Shown piece after piece: positions 7,125-15,850 of a DNA stretch of 17,635 bases (position 1 is the first letter of the stretch; each line of letters opens with the position of its first letter). Origin of the DNA: Candidatus Bathyarchaeota archaeon (GTDB lineage: Archaea > Thermoproteota > Bathyarchaeia > 40CM-2-53-6 > RBG-13-38-9). A model generated the notes under the pieces. It had not been told where the DNA came from. It worked only from the letters and a program-made list of their open reading frames with translations, and searched no databases. A program made the translations under genes and the position numbers. Location of the stretch: NCBI GenBank assembly GCA_023144075.1, contig JAGLGJ010000006.1, forward strand, positions 1 through 17,635, in the 5' to 3' direction.

Positions 7125-9940
7125 CTGGTAACATAATTGTAAAGGGAGCCAGACAAAACAACCTCAAAAATGTCACAGTAGAAATTCCTAGGAATCGTAT
7201 TGTTGTAATAACTGGATTAAGTGGGTCTGGAAAATCTTCCCTGGCATTTGATACAATATATGCGGAGGGCCAGCGCCGCTATATAGAATCACTCTCAGCA
7301 TACGCAAGACAATTTCTCGGTCAACTTAACAAGCCTGACGTAGACTACATAGAAAATCTCTCGCCCGCCATAGCAATTGAACAAAGAACTGCTAGTGCTA
7401 ATCCTAGATCAACCGTTGCCACAGCAACAGAGATCCATGATTATCTCAGACTTTTATTTGCAAGAATTGGAATTCCACATTGCCACATCTGCGGTAGAAG
7501 AATCGCCAAGCAGACAGTCGAACAAATAGTAGATTCTCTATTGAGCCAATGTAATCAACAAACAGTTAAAATTCTTGCACCTATTGTGCGAGGAAGGAAA
7601 GGGGAGTACAAAGATCTACTTGGAGATCTAAAACTCAAAGGTTTCATTATGGCACGAGTTGATGGAAGAGAAGTAAAAACCGAACAGCAAATCAAACTTG
7701 AAAGGTATAAGAAACATACTATAGAGGCTGTTGTCGACAGTGTCAAATTGACAAAGCGCGAGAAATCTAGAATTGCGGAGTCGATCCAAACCGCGATAGA
7801 ACTCTCTGGAGGTATTGTAGTTATTGAAACTAAAAGTTCAGAGCTTGCGTACAGTGAGAAACTCGCATGCCCCAAATGTGGAGTTAGCATAGAAGAACTT
7901 GAACCTAGAACATTCTCTTTCAATAGTCCATACGGTGCTTGCGATGAATGTACTGGTCTCGGTGTCAAGATACGGATAGCCCCGGAATTAGTCCTTCCAG
8001 ATAAAGATAGATCCATCTCGGAGGGTGCGATCAAACCATTCTTCGGTCCTGTTGATGGATGGATACTCTCTCAATTCAGACCGATCGCGAGAAGACACGG
8101 GATAGAATTTAACAAACCAGTTAAAAATTTCACGAAGAGACAACTCAACATTATCCTATATGGTACTCCAACTGAGAAATGGGGTCAATCCTTCGAAGGT
8201 ATAGTCAATATGCTTGAAAGAAGGTATAGAGAAACTCGCTCAGATTCTATGAAAGAATGGTACCGGAAATTCATGAGTGAAAGTCTCTGTCCTAAATGTA
8301 AAGGAGCCCGACTTAAACCACAATCTCTTGCTGTTAAGATAGTTGGAAAATCCATTGCTGAATTAACAAAGATGTCAATTACTGATGCAATCAACTATCT
8401 TTCCACTCTAAATCTTAAAGACAGAGAGAAATTCATTGCATCAAGAATATTGAAAGAACTCAATCAAAGACTTAGGTTCCTAAATGATGTTGGTCTAGGA
8501 TATCTTACTCTTGATAGAAGAATGAGTTCCCTGTCAGGAGGAGAAGCCCAGAGGACTCAGTTGGCAACTCAGATAGGCTCAGGTCTAACAGGTGTTCTTT
8601 ATGTTTTGGACGAACCCAGTATCGGGCTACACCAAAAAGATAACAGACGTCTACTGAGAACTCTTAGAAAAATGAGGGATTTAGGAAATACAATACTCGT
8701 TGTAGAACATGATGAAGAGACAATCCTAGAATCAGATTACGTGATTGATCTGGGCCCGGGAGCTGGGAGACATGGAGGCCATATTGTGGCTACCGGTACA
8801 CCAGAACAGATAATGAAAAACAGTCAATCTCTTACTGGGAAATATTTGAGACATCAACTGACAATCCCAATCCCTTCCATAAGGCGTAATGGAAACGGCA
8901 AATCACTGACTGTATTGCAGGCATCCGAAAACAATCTAAAGAACCTTAATGTCACAATACCTCTGGGTACATTCATCTGCATTACAGGAGTTTCAGGATC
9001 AGGAAAGAGCACTTTCCTGAATGAGGTCCTATACAAGGCACTAGCAAACAAACTTTATAATTCGAAAGAAAAAGCTGGATCTCACAAAGCAATCCAAGGA
9101 ATAGAAAATATTGACAAAGTGATAATAATTGATCAGTCTCCAATTGGAAGAACCCCTCGCAGCAATCCCGCTACATATATAGGCCTATTTACGCCAATCA
9201 GAGAATTATTCTCAAGACTTCCAGAGTCAAGAATACGGGGATATAAACTTGGAAGGTTCAGTTTCAATGTTAGAGGAGGAAGATGTGAAGCTTGTCAGGG
9301 CGCTGGCACAATAACGATAGAAATGCATTTTCTACCAGATATTCACATTCCTTGTCAAGTCTGCAAAGGAAAAAGGTATGGTAGAGAAACTCTTGAAATT
9401 AAGTACAAGGGAAAATCCATATCCGATGTACTGGAAATGACGGTCGATGAGGCATTAGAGTTCTTCTCAGCTATACCCCAGATCGCCAGAAAACTCAAGA
9501 CTATAGTGGATGTCGGCTTAGGTTATATCGCTTTAGGGCAAAGCGCAACAACACTTTCGGGTGGAGAAGCCCAAAGGGTAAAATTAAGTTCTGAATTGGC
9601 AAAGAGAAGCACAGGAAAAACATTATACCTGCTAGATGAGCCGACGACAGGATTGCATTATGCCGATGTTGAGAAACTATTGAATGTTCTACAAAGATTA
9701 GTTGATGCTGGAAACACAGTCTTAGTAATTGAACACAATCTAGAAGTTGTCAAAGCTGCAGACTACATCATAGATTTAGGTCCTGAAGGTGGTGAAGAGG
9801 GAGGATATCTTATAGCTTCATGTACTCCAGAAGAATTGACAAGAATTAAGAGATCTTATACGGGCCAATACCTTAAAAAAATAATTCAACAAGACCTTTT
9901 GCAAAGAGGAGAATGGGAAAAACTTCAGCAATTTGACTGA
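7115..9940 (+). CDS. uvrA: UvrABC excinuclease subunit A, start codon not visible in frame
   Basis: The ABC-type ATPase dimer that finds helix-distorting lesions and loads UvrB. It has two ATPase modules: Walker A GLSGSGKSS near the N-terminus and GVSGSGKST in the second half, each with an LSGGEAQR signature. Zinc-binding Cys pairs are present (CPKCG with CDECTG; CEACQGAG with CQVCKGKRYG). The frame is open from 7115, giving about 941 residues, the usual length, and the conserved IIVKGARQNNLKN starts at about 7133. There is no ATG, GTG or TTG in frame before 7541, where a naive start would remove the first Walker A. If the A4 run at 7114-7117 were A3, the GTG at 7111 would open the gene as MKGLTGNIIVKG. 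In that case UvrB would end GERLNW. The function is certain; the start is not. Confidence 0.95.
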   Translation, partial: KGLTGNIIVKGARQNNLKNVTVEIPRNRIVVITGLSGSGKSSLAFDTIYAEGQRRYIESLSAYARQFLGQLNKPDVDYIENLSPAIAIEQRTASANPRSTVATATEIHDYLRLLFARIGIPHCHICGRRIAKQTVEQIVDSLLSQCNQQTVKILAPIVRGRKGEYKDLLGDLKLKGFIMARVDGREVKTEQQIKLERYKKHTIEAVVDSVKLTKREKSRIAESIQTAIELSGGIVVIETKSSELAYSEKLACPKCGVSIEELEPRTFSFNSPYGACDECTGLGVKIRIAPELVLPDKDRSISEGAIKPFFGPVDGWILSQFRPIARRHGIEFNKPVKNFTKRQLNIILYGTPTEKWGQSFEGIVNMLERRYRETRSDSMKEWYRKFMSESLCPKCKGARLKPQSLAVKIVGKSIAELTKMSITDAINYLSTLNLKDREKFIASRILKELNQRLRFLNDVGLGYLTLDRRMSSLSGGEAQRTQLATQIGSGLTGVLYVLDEPSIGLHQKDNRRLLRTLRKMRDLGNTILVVEHDEETILESDYVIDLGPGAGRHGGHIVATGTPEQIMKNSQSLTGKYLRHQLTIPIPSIRRNGNGKSLTVLQASENNLKNLNVTIPLGTFICITGVSGSGKSTFLNEVLYKALANKLYNSKEKAGSHKAIQGIENIDKVIIIDQSPIGRTPRSNPATYIGLFTPIRELFSRLPESRIRGYKLGRFSFNVRGGRCEACQGAGTITIEMHFLPDIHIPCQVCKGKRYGRETLEIKYKGKSISDVLEMTVDEALEFFSAIPQIARKLKTIVDVGLGYIALGQSATTLSGGEAQRVKLSSELAKRSTGKTLYLLDEPTTGLHYADVEKLLNVLQRLVDAGNTVLVIEHNLEVVKAADYIIDLGPEGGEEGGYLIASCTPEELTRIKRSYTGQYLKKIIQQDLLQRGEWEKLQQFD

Positions 9941-10022
9941 GCTCTAAACCAAATATCGATTCAACAAGTTAGTAAACGTGAATACTTTCAGCGCACGCCA
10001 TTCCTTGATATAATCTAATTTC

Positions 10023-11231
10023 TTATGAACTAGACTTTTGAGATCGTACCATGTTCTCTCTTCGAATGACATTATCATAGTTTTTATATCCAAGGATTTT
10101 CTCGATTTGATCAGAACTCTTTCCTTTGATTCTCTCTAATTCTTCAGATGAATAATCGACAATTCCCTTAGCGATCTCTTGCTCTTCATGAATCAATAAG
10201 ACTATATCTCCAGGACTAAATTTACCTTCCAGCTGAGTTATCCCAGATGGTAATAGGCTTCCCCCTTTCTGTAGTGCATATTTAGCTCCCTGATCAATTA
10301 TTATTGTTCCATGACTTTTTGAAAATCTTATCCATCTCTCTTTATTTGTGTAACCTGTTTTTGATGCTCTGAATAATGTACCAAGTGCCTCGCCTTTGAT
10401 GATCCTTGTTAAAATTCTTTTTTCCCATGCATTAGCTATTATCATATTACATTTGGATTCCATAGCGATTTTTGCAGCCTCGATCTTAGTTTTCATGCCA
10501 CCTTTAGTTCTCCAAGAGCCGGCTTTTCCGCCAAAACTCTCAATTTCAGGTGATATTTCTGTTATTTCAGGAATGAGTTTTGCATCTTTGTGTCTTGGAT
10601 TTTTATCATAAAGTCCATGTACATCTGTCAATAAGACAAGTAATTCAGCATCGACTTTGGCCGCTACCAAGGCTGAGAGTTTGTCGTTATCACCAAATGT
10701 TGCTTCAATCTCATGAACTGAGATCGGGTCATTCTCGTTTATTATCGGAATTGCTCCATATTTAGCAAGAATGGCCATGGAGTTCCGTAGATTAAGGTAT
10801 GTTCTCCTGTTTGAAAAAGCTTCATAGGTTAAGAGTAACTGTGCAACTTTCAAATTGTATTTTCTGAAGACACTTCGCCAAGTCTCAATAAGTATGCTCT
10901 GGCCAATGGCTGCGGCGCCTTGTCTAGTTGGTATGTCTCTTGGCATTACTTTTAATTTGAGTTCTTTGACTCCTGAACCTATTGCACCTGAACTAACAAT
11001 GATTATTTGTTTTTCTGTTTTTATTAATTCATTGATTTGTCTGGCAATACTATCCATGTACTTTTTATCAAGATGCCCGTCTGCTTTTGTGAGGACTGAG
11101 GTTCCAATCTTAACTACTATCCTCTTTACACTTTGAAAGTCTCTATTCAAATCGCCACTCTCTGATTTCTCAGCTATTTTTAGTAGAGTTCCAAGTCTTA
11201 TCTTGGGATTTATGTGTGAACTGTTTTGCAT
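10023..11231 (-). CDS. proB: Glutamate 5-kinase with C-terminal PUA domain
   Basis: Phosphorylates glutamate to gamma-glutamyl phosphate, the first step of proline synthesis from glutamate. The kinase domain shows KRIVVKIGTSVLT, SSGAIGSG, NENDPIS, GDNDKLSALVAA and the substrate-loop-like GSWRTKGGMKTK. Residues from about 305 to 385 form the PUA domain found in full-length ProB. The longest frame starts at ATG 11231 after AGGAAAG and overlaps the end of proA by 62 bp. Family N-termini usually begin near KRIVVKIG, so an internal TTG at 11150 (about 20 bases after the proA stop) is a rival start. It is second in a proA-proB operon, the reverse of the common proBA order. No proC is present here. 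Confidence 0.94.
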   Translation of the reverse strand: MQNSSHINPKIRLGTLLKIAEKSESGDLNRDFQSVKRIVVKIGTSVLTKADGHLDKKYMDSIARQINELIKTEKQIIIVSSGAIGSGVKELKLKVMPRDIPTRQGAAAIGQSILIETWRSVFRKYNLKVAQLLLTYEAFSNRRTYLNLRNSMAILAKYGAIPIINENDPISVHEIEATFGDNDKLSALVAAKVDAELLVLLTDVHGLYDKNPRHKDAKLIPEITEISPEIESFGGKAGSWRTKGGMKTKIEAAKIAMESKCNMIIANAWEKRILTRIIKGEALGTLFRASKTGYTNKERWIRFSKSHGTIIIDQGAKYALQKGGSLLPSGITQLEGKFSPGDIVLLIHEEQEIAKGIVDYSSEELERIKGKSSDQIEKILGYKNYDNVIRRENMVRSQKSSS

Positions 11232-12486
11232 TCTTTCCTGTATATGAGGAAACGATTTGCCCTTTTCCTAAGATAATGTATTTGTAACTTACTAGTCCCT
11301 CCAGGCCCATGGGTCCTCTTGCATGTATCTTCTCTGTACTGATTCCTACCTCTGCACCGAATCCAAATCTATAGCCATCACTAAATCTTGTTGATGCATT
11401 ATGTAGAACTACTGCTGAATCAACTTCGTTAAGAAATTTCTGCGCTCTATTTTTGTTTTTAGTTATTATGCCATCCGTATGATGAGATCCGAAATAGTTT
11501 ATGTGATCAATCGCTTCTTGCAGTGACTCTACAATTTTTATCGAAAGAATGAGGTCAAGATATTCTGTTTGCCAATCTTTTTCAGATGCTTTCTTGATTT
11601 CTGGAAGAATTTCTCTGGTTTTAGTACCGCCTCTAAGTTCAACTTTTGCCTCCTCATATTTCTGCGCAATCTGAGGTAAGAATTGTTTAGCAATATCTTT
11701 GTGAACGAGAAGTGTCTCCATTGCATTGCATACGGCTGGATATTGGACCTTTGCATCATAGCATATTTCGACTGCCATATTGAGATCTGCATCTTTATCG
11801 ACATATTCATGACATATGCCTTCTGTATGGCCTAGAACAGGAATCTTGCTATTTTCTTTTATGAATTTGACAAGTGAGCTTGATCCCCGAGGAATTAATA
11901 GGTCGACATATTCGTCTAGTTCGAGTAATTTCTTGACATCTTCTCTTGTATCAATTAACTGTACAGAATCTTTAGGTATTATATTAGACTCAAAAATTTT
12001 TTCCCTGATTAGCTCTGATAAAAATTGATTGGTCTTATTCGCTTCTGAACCACCTTTTAATATCACAGCGTTTCCAGATTTCAAACATAAGCTAGATATC
12101 TGAACCAGAGCGTCGGGTCTTGATTCGAAAATTGCACCAATAACGCCTATCGAGCAGCTCACTTTAAAAAGCTCTAATCCTTGATCCATTTCTATTGAAA
12201 ACAGAGTCTTTCCAACAGGATCGTCAAGATCAGCCAGTGATTGCAATCCTTTAATGATATCATCAATTTTCGAGTCATTTAGTTTGAGTCTTTTTAGTAA
12301 AGAGGATTGCAGACCATCCCTGGTTGCTGCATTGACATCAGATCCATTTATTTCTTGAAGTTTGAGTCTGGCACTATCGATTTCTTTCGCAATTTCCAAA
12401 ATAGCGTGATTCTTCGAATCCGTATTGACGTTACTCATTTTCAGGGCTGCTATTCTTGCACGCCTTGCAATCTCTAATATTTTCAA
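11170..12486 (-). CDS. proA: Gamma-glutamyl phosphate reductase
   Basis: An NADPH-dependent aldehyde-dehydrogenase-fold enzyme that reduces gamma-glutamyl phosphate to glutamate-5-semialdehyde, directly after ProB. Seen are SIGVIGAIFESRPDA at about 111-125, LKGGSEANKTN, the catalytic Cys253 in YPAVCNAMET, and the C-terminal FGFGAEVGISTEKIHARGP, all standard for ProA. Length is 438. The longest frame opens with TTG, giving MKILEIARRAR, which aligns with the usual N-terminus; no better ATG lies upstream. The last 62 bases overlap proB, so translation is likely coupled. Glutamate-to-proline genes are patchy in archaea, many of which use other routes. Confidence 0.95.
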   Translation of the reverse strand: MKILEIARRARIAALKMSNVNTDSKNHAILEIAKEIDSARLKLQEINGSDVNAATRDGLQSSLLKRLKLNDSKIDDIIKGLQSLADLDDPVGKTLFSIEMDQGLELFKVSCSIGVIGAIFESRPDALVQISSLCLKSGNAVILKGGSEANKTNQFLSELIREKIFESNIIPKDSVQLIDTREDVKKLLELDEYVDLLIPRGSSSLVKFIKENSKIPVLGHTEGICHEYVDKDADLNMAVEICYDAKVQYPAVCNAMETLLVHKDIAKQFLPQIAQKYEEAKVELRGGTKTREILPEIKKASEKDWQTEYLDLILSIKIVESLQEAIDHINYFGSHHTDGIITKNKNRAQKFLNEVDSAVVLHNASTRFSDGYRFGFGAEVGISTEKIHARGPMGLEGLVSYKYIILGKGQIVSSYTGKNAKQFTHKSQDKTWNSTKNS

Positions 12487-12605
12487 ACCGAGATCGCCTA
12501 CAAATTTAGCACATTTACTGAGATGATCACCAATGGTTTAAGATTGTCGATTGTTTTCTGAGTGTTCCATAGCTTTCGTTGGCTATTTTGTACATAATAT
12601 TTTGA

Positions 12606-13118
12606 TTAAGATAATAATGTATATGGCGGATGGTAACGATGAACAACTGTAATAAGTGCAGTAATTTCGGTTATTTTCCATTCATTTGAAACCTTACCCG
12701 TATTTATCCAATAAACGCCATTGTAAACTCCATAATTACTTACTAAACTCCATGAACAAGTAACAAGAGCATTCGATTCTTCGATTTCTATTTTCCAAGG
12801 AAAAGCAGTAAAAGTAAGTCTGTTATTCATTGAAAAGATGCTACTGTAAAGATTCGTCAACTCTTTTATGCCTGAAAATTCCTGATTGAAAGTCTTATCA
12901 ATGAATTGGCCCTCTTCATCAAATAATGAGATAATATTCTCAGTAGACCTTTTGTTCATGGCATTAACATATTCTCTAATTAATTTTCGAATAAAATATT
13001 CAGAATCAATGGAATTGTCATTTGTTGCATTTATCGTCATAATTAGTGGTGAAGTTAAAAGTATCATGAAAACTGATGATGCTAAAATTCTTCTAATGAA
13101 AAATCTTTCGCTAGTCAA
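12606..13118 (-). CDS. Exported NTF2/SnoaL-like domain protein
   Basis: A 170-residue protein with a hydrophobic N-terminal segment (residues 10-30, ending TINA), indicating export or membrane anchoring. After it comes a compact alpha-plus-beta domain. FIRKLIREYVNAMN, ENIISLFDEEGQFID, the ALVTCSWSLV strand and the GKVSNEWKITEI strand match the SnoaL/DUF4440 type of cone-shaped NTF2-like fold. No catalytic residues are clear, so its ligand is unknown. The TTG start is chosen because GGAGGA lies eight bases upstream. It is on the same strand as proA (120 bp further on) and downstream of the tRNA, but is probably its own unit. Confidence 0.6.
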   Translation of the reverse strand: MTSERFFIRRILASSVFMILLTSPLIMTINATNDNSIDSEYFIRKLIREYVNAMNKRSTENIISLFDEEGQFIDKTFNQEFSGIKELTNLYSSIFSMNNRLTFTAFPWKIEIEESNALVTCSWSLVSNYGVYNGVYWINTGKVSNEWKITEITALITVVHRYHPPYTLLS

Positions 13119-13214
13119 AATTATCGTCCTCCACGGTTATAGTGGGTGCGCGTAAAAACATTTTGCATGCTGAATTAGAACGGCTCGATAAACCATTCCC
13201 TTATTAAGAATTAG

Positions 13215-13306
13215 TGGGCCGGGGGAGATTTGAACTCCCGACCTTGCGGCCTTTTTAGGTTTCCGCGTGTAAGGCGGACGTTCTAGCCCAGCTGAACTAC
13301 CGACCC
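13215..13306 (-). tRNA. tRNA-Val(UAC) with a 17-nt intron
   Basis: A full cloverleaf on the minus strand. The acceptor is GGGTCGG with CCGGCCC, the D stem is GTTC/GAAC, the anticodon stem is TCCGC/GCGGA with loop CTTACAC, and the T stem is GGGAG/CTCCC with loop TTCAAAT. Position 73 is A and CCA is not encoded. The anticodon TAC reads valine codons. The variable region is 22 bases instead of five. Removing 17 bases restores AGGTC and a 75-nt mature tRNA. On the minus strand a TATA-like element within 13352-13365 is a plausible promoter with a short leader. Confidence 0.95.
13244..13260 (-). other. Non-canonical tRNA intron at about 44/45
   Basis: On the minus strand the pre-tRNA folds as GCGG, bulge AAA, a CCT/AGG stem with an AAAA loop, then CCGC and bulge AAG. 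This is the four-base-pair central helix with three-nt bulges recognised by the archaeal splicing endonuclease. The outer exon helix is weak (about two pairs), so it is a relaxed form. Cutting in each bulge removes 17 nt (ACCTAAAAAGGCCGCAA). The ends can shift by one base because of the A runs. An alternative reading is a long variable arm with an ACCT/AGGT stem, but that is not expected for tRNA-Val. Confidence 0.75.
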
Positions 13307-13351
13307 AATCTCATCTTTGTTAATACCCTTGTGTTGATATAGGTTTCTCGT

Positions 13352-13365
13352 TAATATTTTAAATT
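13352..13365. promoter_or_regulatory. TATA-like element in the tRNA-HAD intergenic region
   Basis: TAATATTTTAAATT reads as a TATA-like box on both strands. On the minus strand it would start transcription near 13332, ahead of tRNA-Val. The 273-bp stretch between the tRNA and the HAD gene (13307-13579) otherwise shows only a doubtful 47-codon plus-strand frame. Confidence 0.3.
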
Positions 13366-13579
13366 CTCTTTCCATTGGGATTGGCAAGTCTGACTAATCA
13401 AAAAGATAAACTATTATTATTACGTCCTATTCTTGAAAGACGGAGCATAAGAAATTTCATTAAAAGAATTGTTTCAAAAAATTTACACGAAATTAAATGG
13501 TTCTTCGTGAAAAGAATTTAAGATCTGTTCTGCAAAATCAGGTTTTGTACCAAAAAATTACTGAATATGGGATCCTAAA

Positions 13580-14311
13580 ATGTCTGAACCACAGATCATA
13601 AGATTTGATATTTCTGAAATCAAAGCAGTTCTTTTTGATTTAGATGAAACTCTAATAGATTCTATCCAAGGTCATGCGGGAGCCCATAAAAGAGTATCCA
13701 AGATCATTATAGAATATTTGGAAAAGAGCAAAATCAAGATTGATAGTGGAGAGTTGATCTTGCAGATATCAAATCTAGACGATACAATGAATAAGAAATT
13801 TATTTACGATCGAGATAAGTGGTGGCCTGATCTTATTCATTCGGTTGCTCCGAAAATATCTATTTCTAAGGATCTGATAAAAGAACTTACAAAAGAATAT
13901 TGGCAATCTTATGCGTTAAATGCAAAACCCTACACAGATACCATTCCAACTTTGAATTATCTCAAAAAGAATTACCTTCTAGGATTGATTTCAGACACAG
14001 ATCATTTGTCCGGTATGAAACGATATAGAATAGATATTCAACCTTTCAAATATCTTTTTAATTTAACACTTGTTTCGGGTGAGGAGACGAAAGAGACTAA
14101 ACCCAGCGCAGAACCGTTTTTGTATGCGGCAAAAAAATTGGGGAAAAATGTTAATGAATGTATATTTGTAGGAGACAAACCTTTTGCAGATATTGAAGGA
14201 GCTAAAAAAGCGGGAATGAAAACTATACTAATTTATAGACGTGATTGGGGTTATGAGATTGAAGCAGATTATACTATTAGATCGCTAAGTGAACTATGTG
14301 GGATTCTATAA
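13580..14311 (+). CDS. HAD-superfamily hydrolase
   Basis: A phosphatase-like enzyme of the haloacid dehalogenase superfamily. Motif I is FDLDET with the nucleophile and acid/base at Asp20 and Asp22. Motif II is LISDTD, the motif III lysine is in TKPSAEPF, and motif IV is VGDKPFADIEGAKKAGM. The roughly 100-residue alpha-helical insert after motif I is a C1 cap, as in phosphoglycolate phosphatase-like members. Length (243) is normal. The substrate cannot be told from the sequence. It is divergent from the tRNA and convergent with the M24 peptidase, 30 bp apart. Confidence 0.88.
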   Translation: MSEPQIIRFDISEIKAVLFDLDETLIDSIQGHAGAHKRVSKIIIEYLEKSKIKIDSGELILQISNLDDTMNKKFIYDRDKWWPDLIHSVAPKISISKDLIKELTKEYWQSYALNAKPYTDTIPTLNYLKKNYLLGLISDTDHLSGMKRYRIDIQPFKYLFNLTLVSGEETKETKPSAEPFLYAAKKLGKNVNECIFVGDKPFADIEGAKKAGMKTILIYRRDWGYEIEADYTIRSLSELCGIL

Positions 14312-14341
14312 TCACATGCGCTAATTCTCAAGAGCTCTCAT

Positions 14342-15454
14342 TTACGATTTAAAAATCATTTCGGTAGGAAATTTTGTAAATGGCTTACAACCTGAATCAG
14401 TTACGACGACGACGTTCTCCAATCTTACTCCAAAACGATTTGGGATATAGATGCCAGGCTCAATACTAAAGGTCATACCTGCCTCTAGCTTAGTACTGTT
14501 CGTCTCATGAATATACGGTGCCTCGTGAATATCTATCCCGATTCCATGTCCAGTCCTATGAATAAAATATTCGCCATATCCAGCCTCGTCAATTATCTTC
14601 CTTGCCGCTTTATCTATAGAACCAGCCGAAATGCCTGGACGAACATTGCTAATTGCTTCCTGATAAGCTCGTGAAACCAAATCATATATCTTTTTTATTT
14701 TTGAGGATACTTTTCCTATGCAAACTGTTCTAGTGATGTCTGAACAATAATAGTCAAATTTTGCTCCTAAATCGAAAATAATGCAATCGCCATTTTGGAT
14801 TGTTCTTCTTCCTGTCAAGTGATGAGGGAATGAACTATTCGATCCTGAAGCTACAATAGTTTCAAAAGATGGGCCTTCAGAACCTCTTTTTCTCATTTCA
14901 AACTCCGCAAGTGCTGCTAATTCAAACTCTTTTTTTCCCTCCTTACATTCAGATATTATGGAGTCGAGAGCTTTCTCAGCAAATTTAGAAGCATTTTGTA
15001 TAAATTTGATCTCATTTTCTGACTTACACATTCTTATATGATTTAGAAATTCTGATGTGTAAATGAATTCGACATTTGATATACTCTGCTGGAAAATCTT
15101 AAAATGTTTCACCAAAAGGCTGTCTGTGATTGCGATTTTTTGTTTCTGTATCTGAAGCTCTCGAACAATGTTTCCTAGTTGAGTTGTAATTTTTGAGTCA
15201 TCAGACCAGGCTCTAACATTCTCTATCCATGACGTTTTCTTAACTTGCTCTTCATATAGTTTGGGCACGACAAACAAAGGATCTTCATCTATTGGTACAA
15301 TGCATAGAAATAGGCGTTCAAGAGGAGAGGTCCAGACACCAGTCAAATAATACATATCCGCTGAAGGAGTAAGAAATATTGAACCGATGTCTCTTTGATT
15401 CATAAGGTTCTTTGTTTTCGTAAAGCGCTTTTTGAAGTCTTTTCGTTCAATCAT
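14342..15454 (-). CDS. M24 metallopeptidase, Xaa-Pro aminopeptidase/dipeptidase type
   Basis: A pita-bread-fold dimetal peptidase that cleaves the bond before proline at a peptide N-terminus. Five metal ligands are visible: Asp228 and Asp239 (FDLGAKFDYYCSDITRT), His303 (HRTGHGIG), Glu332 (SIEPGIY) and Glu346 (VRLENV). The first 130 residues are the creatinase/prolidase-like N-terminal domain. Length (370) suits PepQ or aminopeptidase P homologues; which of the two is not clear. It starts 36 bp after the stop of the small DUF2905-like membrane protein, so the pair are likely co-transcribed. Confidence 0.92.
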   Translation of the reverse strand: MIERKDFKKRFTKTKNLMNQRDIGSIFLTPSADMYYLTGVWTSPLERLFLCIVPIDEDPLFVVPKLYEEQVKKTSWIENVRAWSDDSKITTQLGNIVRELQIQKQKIAITDSLLVKHFKIFQQSISNVEFIYTSEFLNHIRMCKSENEIKFIQNASKFAEKALDSIISECKEGKKEFELAALAEFEMRKRGSEGPSFETIVASGSNSSFPHHLTGRRTIQNGDCIIFDLGAKFDYYCSDITRTVCIGKVSSKIKKIYDLVSRAYQEAISNVRPGISAGSIDKAARKIIDEAGYGEYFIHRTGHGIGIDIHEAPYIHETNSTKLEAGMTFSIEPGIYIPNRFGVRLENVVVVTDSGCKPFTKFPTEMIFKS

Positions 15455-15490
15455 TTTTTCTCATCTAGAATCAAATATTTTTTTCAAGAC

Positions 15491-15727
15491 TTATCCTCTA
15501 ATGTATCTGCTAAATATGAAAAATATCAATGATACTATTGATATTAGTACCAAAATGGGTGATGTAGCAAAGTAGAAATTATCTTTTCTATATGACCACC
15601 ATATGATTGAAGGAATTCTCTCCATCGATGGAAGAAATTTGTATAGAAAAGGAAGCAATATCAGAAAAAATCCTAATATTACCAAGATTAACCCGATCAA
15701 TGTTACTTCATGATATTCCTTTAACAT
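15491..15727 (-). CDS. Small membrane protein, DUF2905-like
   Basis: A 78-residue protein with two hydrophobic helices, at about 8-30 and 53-74. The linker between them, IPSIIWWSYRKDNFYF, resembles the P-G/S-D/I-I...R-x-NF-x-F pattern of DUF2905 proteins, which are small two-helix inner-membrane proteins of unknown role. It is first in an apparent operon with the M24 peptidase. The ATG at 15727 is preceded on the minus strand by an AT-rich inverted repeat (15761-15773) that could hold its TATA box. Confidence 0.6.
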   Translation of the reverse strand: MLKEYHEVTLIGLILVILGFFLILLPFLYKFLPSMERIPSIIWWSYRKDNFYFATSPILVLISIVSLIFFIFSRYIRG

Positions 15728-15760
15728 TGAATTCGAGCCTCAAATTGCAGTTTAGAAATT

Positions 15761-15773
15761 CTTAAAATTTAAG
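15761..15773. promoter_or_regulatory. AT-rich inverted repeat with probable TATA box for DUF2905
   Basis: CTTAAA and TTTAAG separated by one A. Its centre lies 40 bases before the DUF2905 ATG, suggesting a TATA element with a roughly 14-base leader. Confidence 0.25.
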
Positions 15774-15796
15774 ATGTTAATGTCTTTGGTTGACCA

Positions 15797-15806
15797 TATA
15801 TTTATT
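15797..15806 (+). promoter_or_regulatory. TATA box for thioredoxin
   Basis: TATATTTATT is a strong archaeal TATA element. It predicts a start near 15828, just before the two candidate thioredoxin ATGs at 15840 and 15851. Confidence 0.45.
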
Positions 15807-15850
15807 CTCGTTAATGAAATGTATAAATTGCAAGTTATAATGGCAAAAAA

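Noticed and set aside
13375..13521. A 47- to 49-codon basic plus-strand frame starting at TTG between tRNA-Val and the HAD gene
   Set aside because: No Shine-Dalgarno, TTG start only, and the nearby TATA-like box would start transcription inside or after the start codon. Its Lys/Ile-rich content is expected from AT-rich non-coding DNA.
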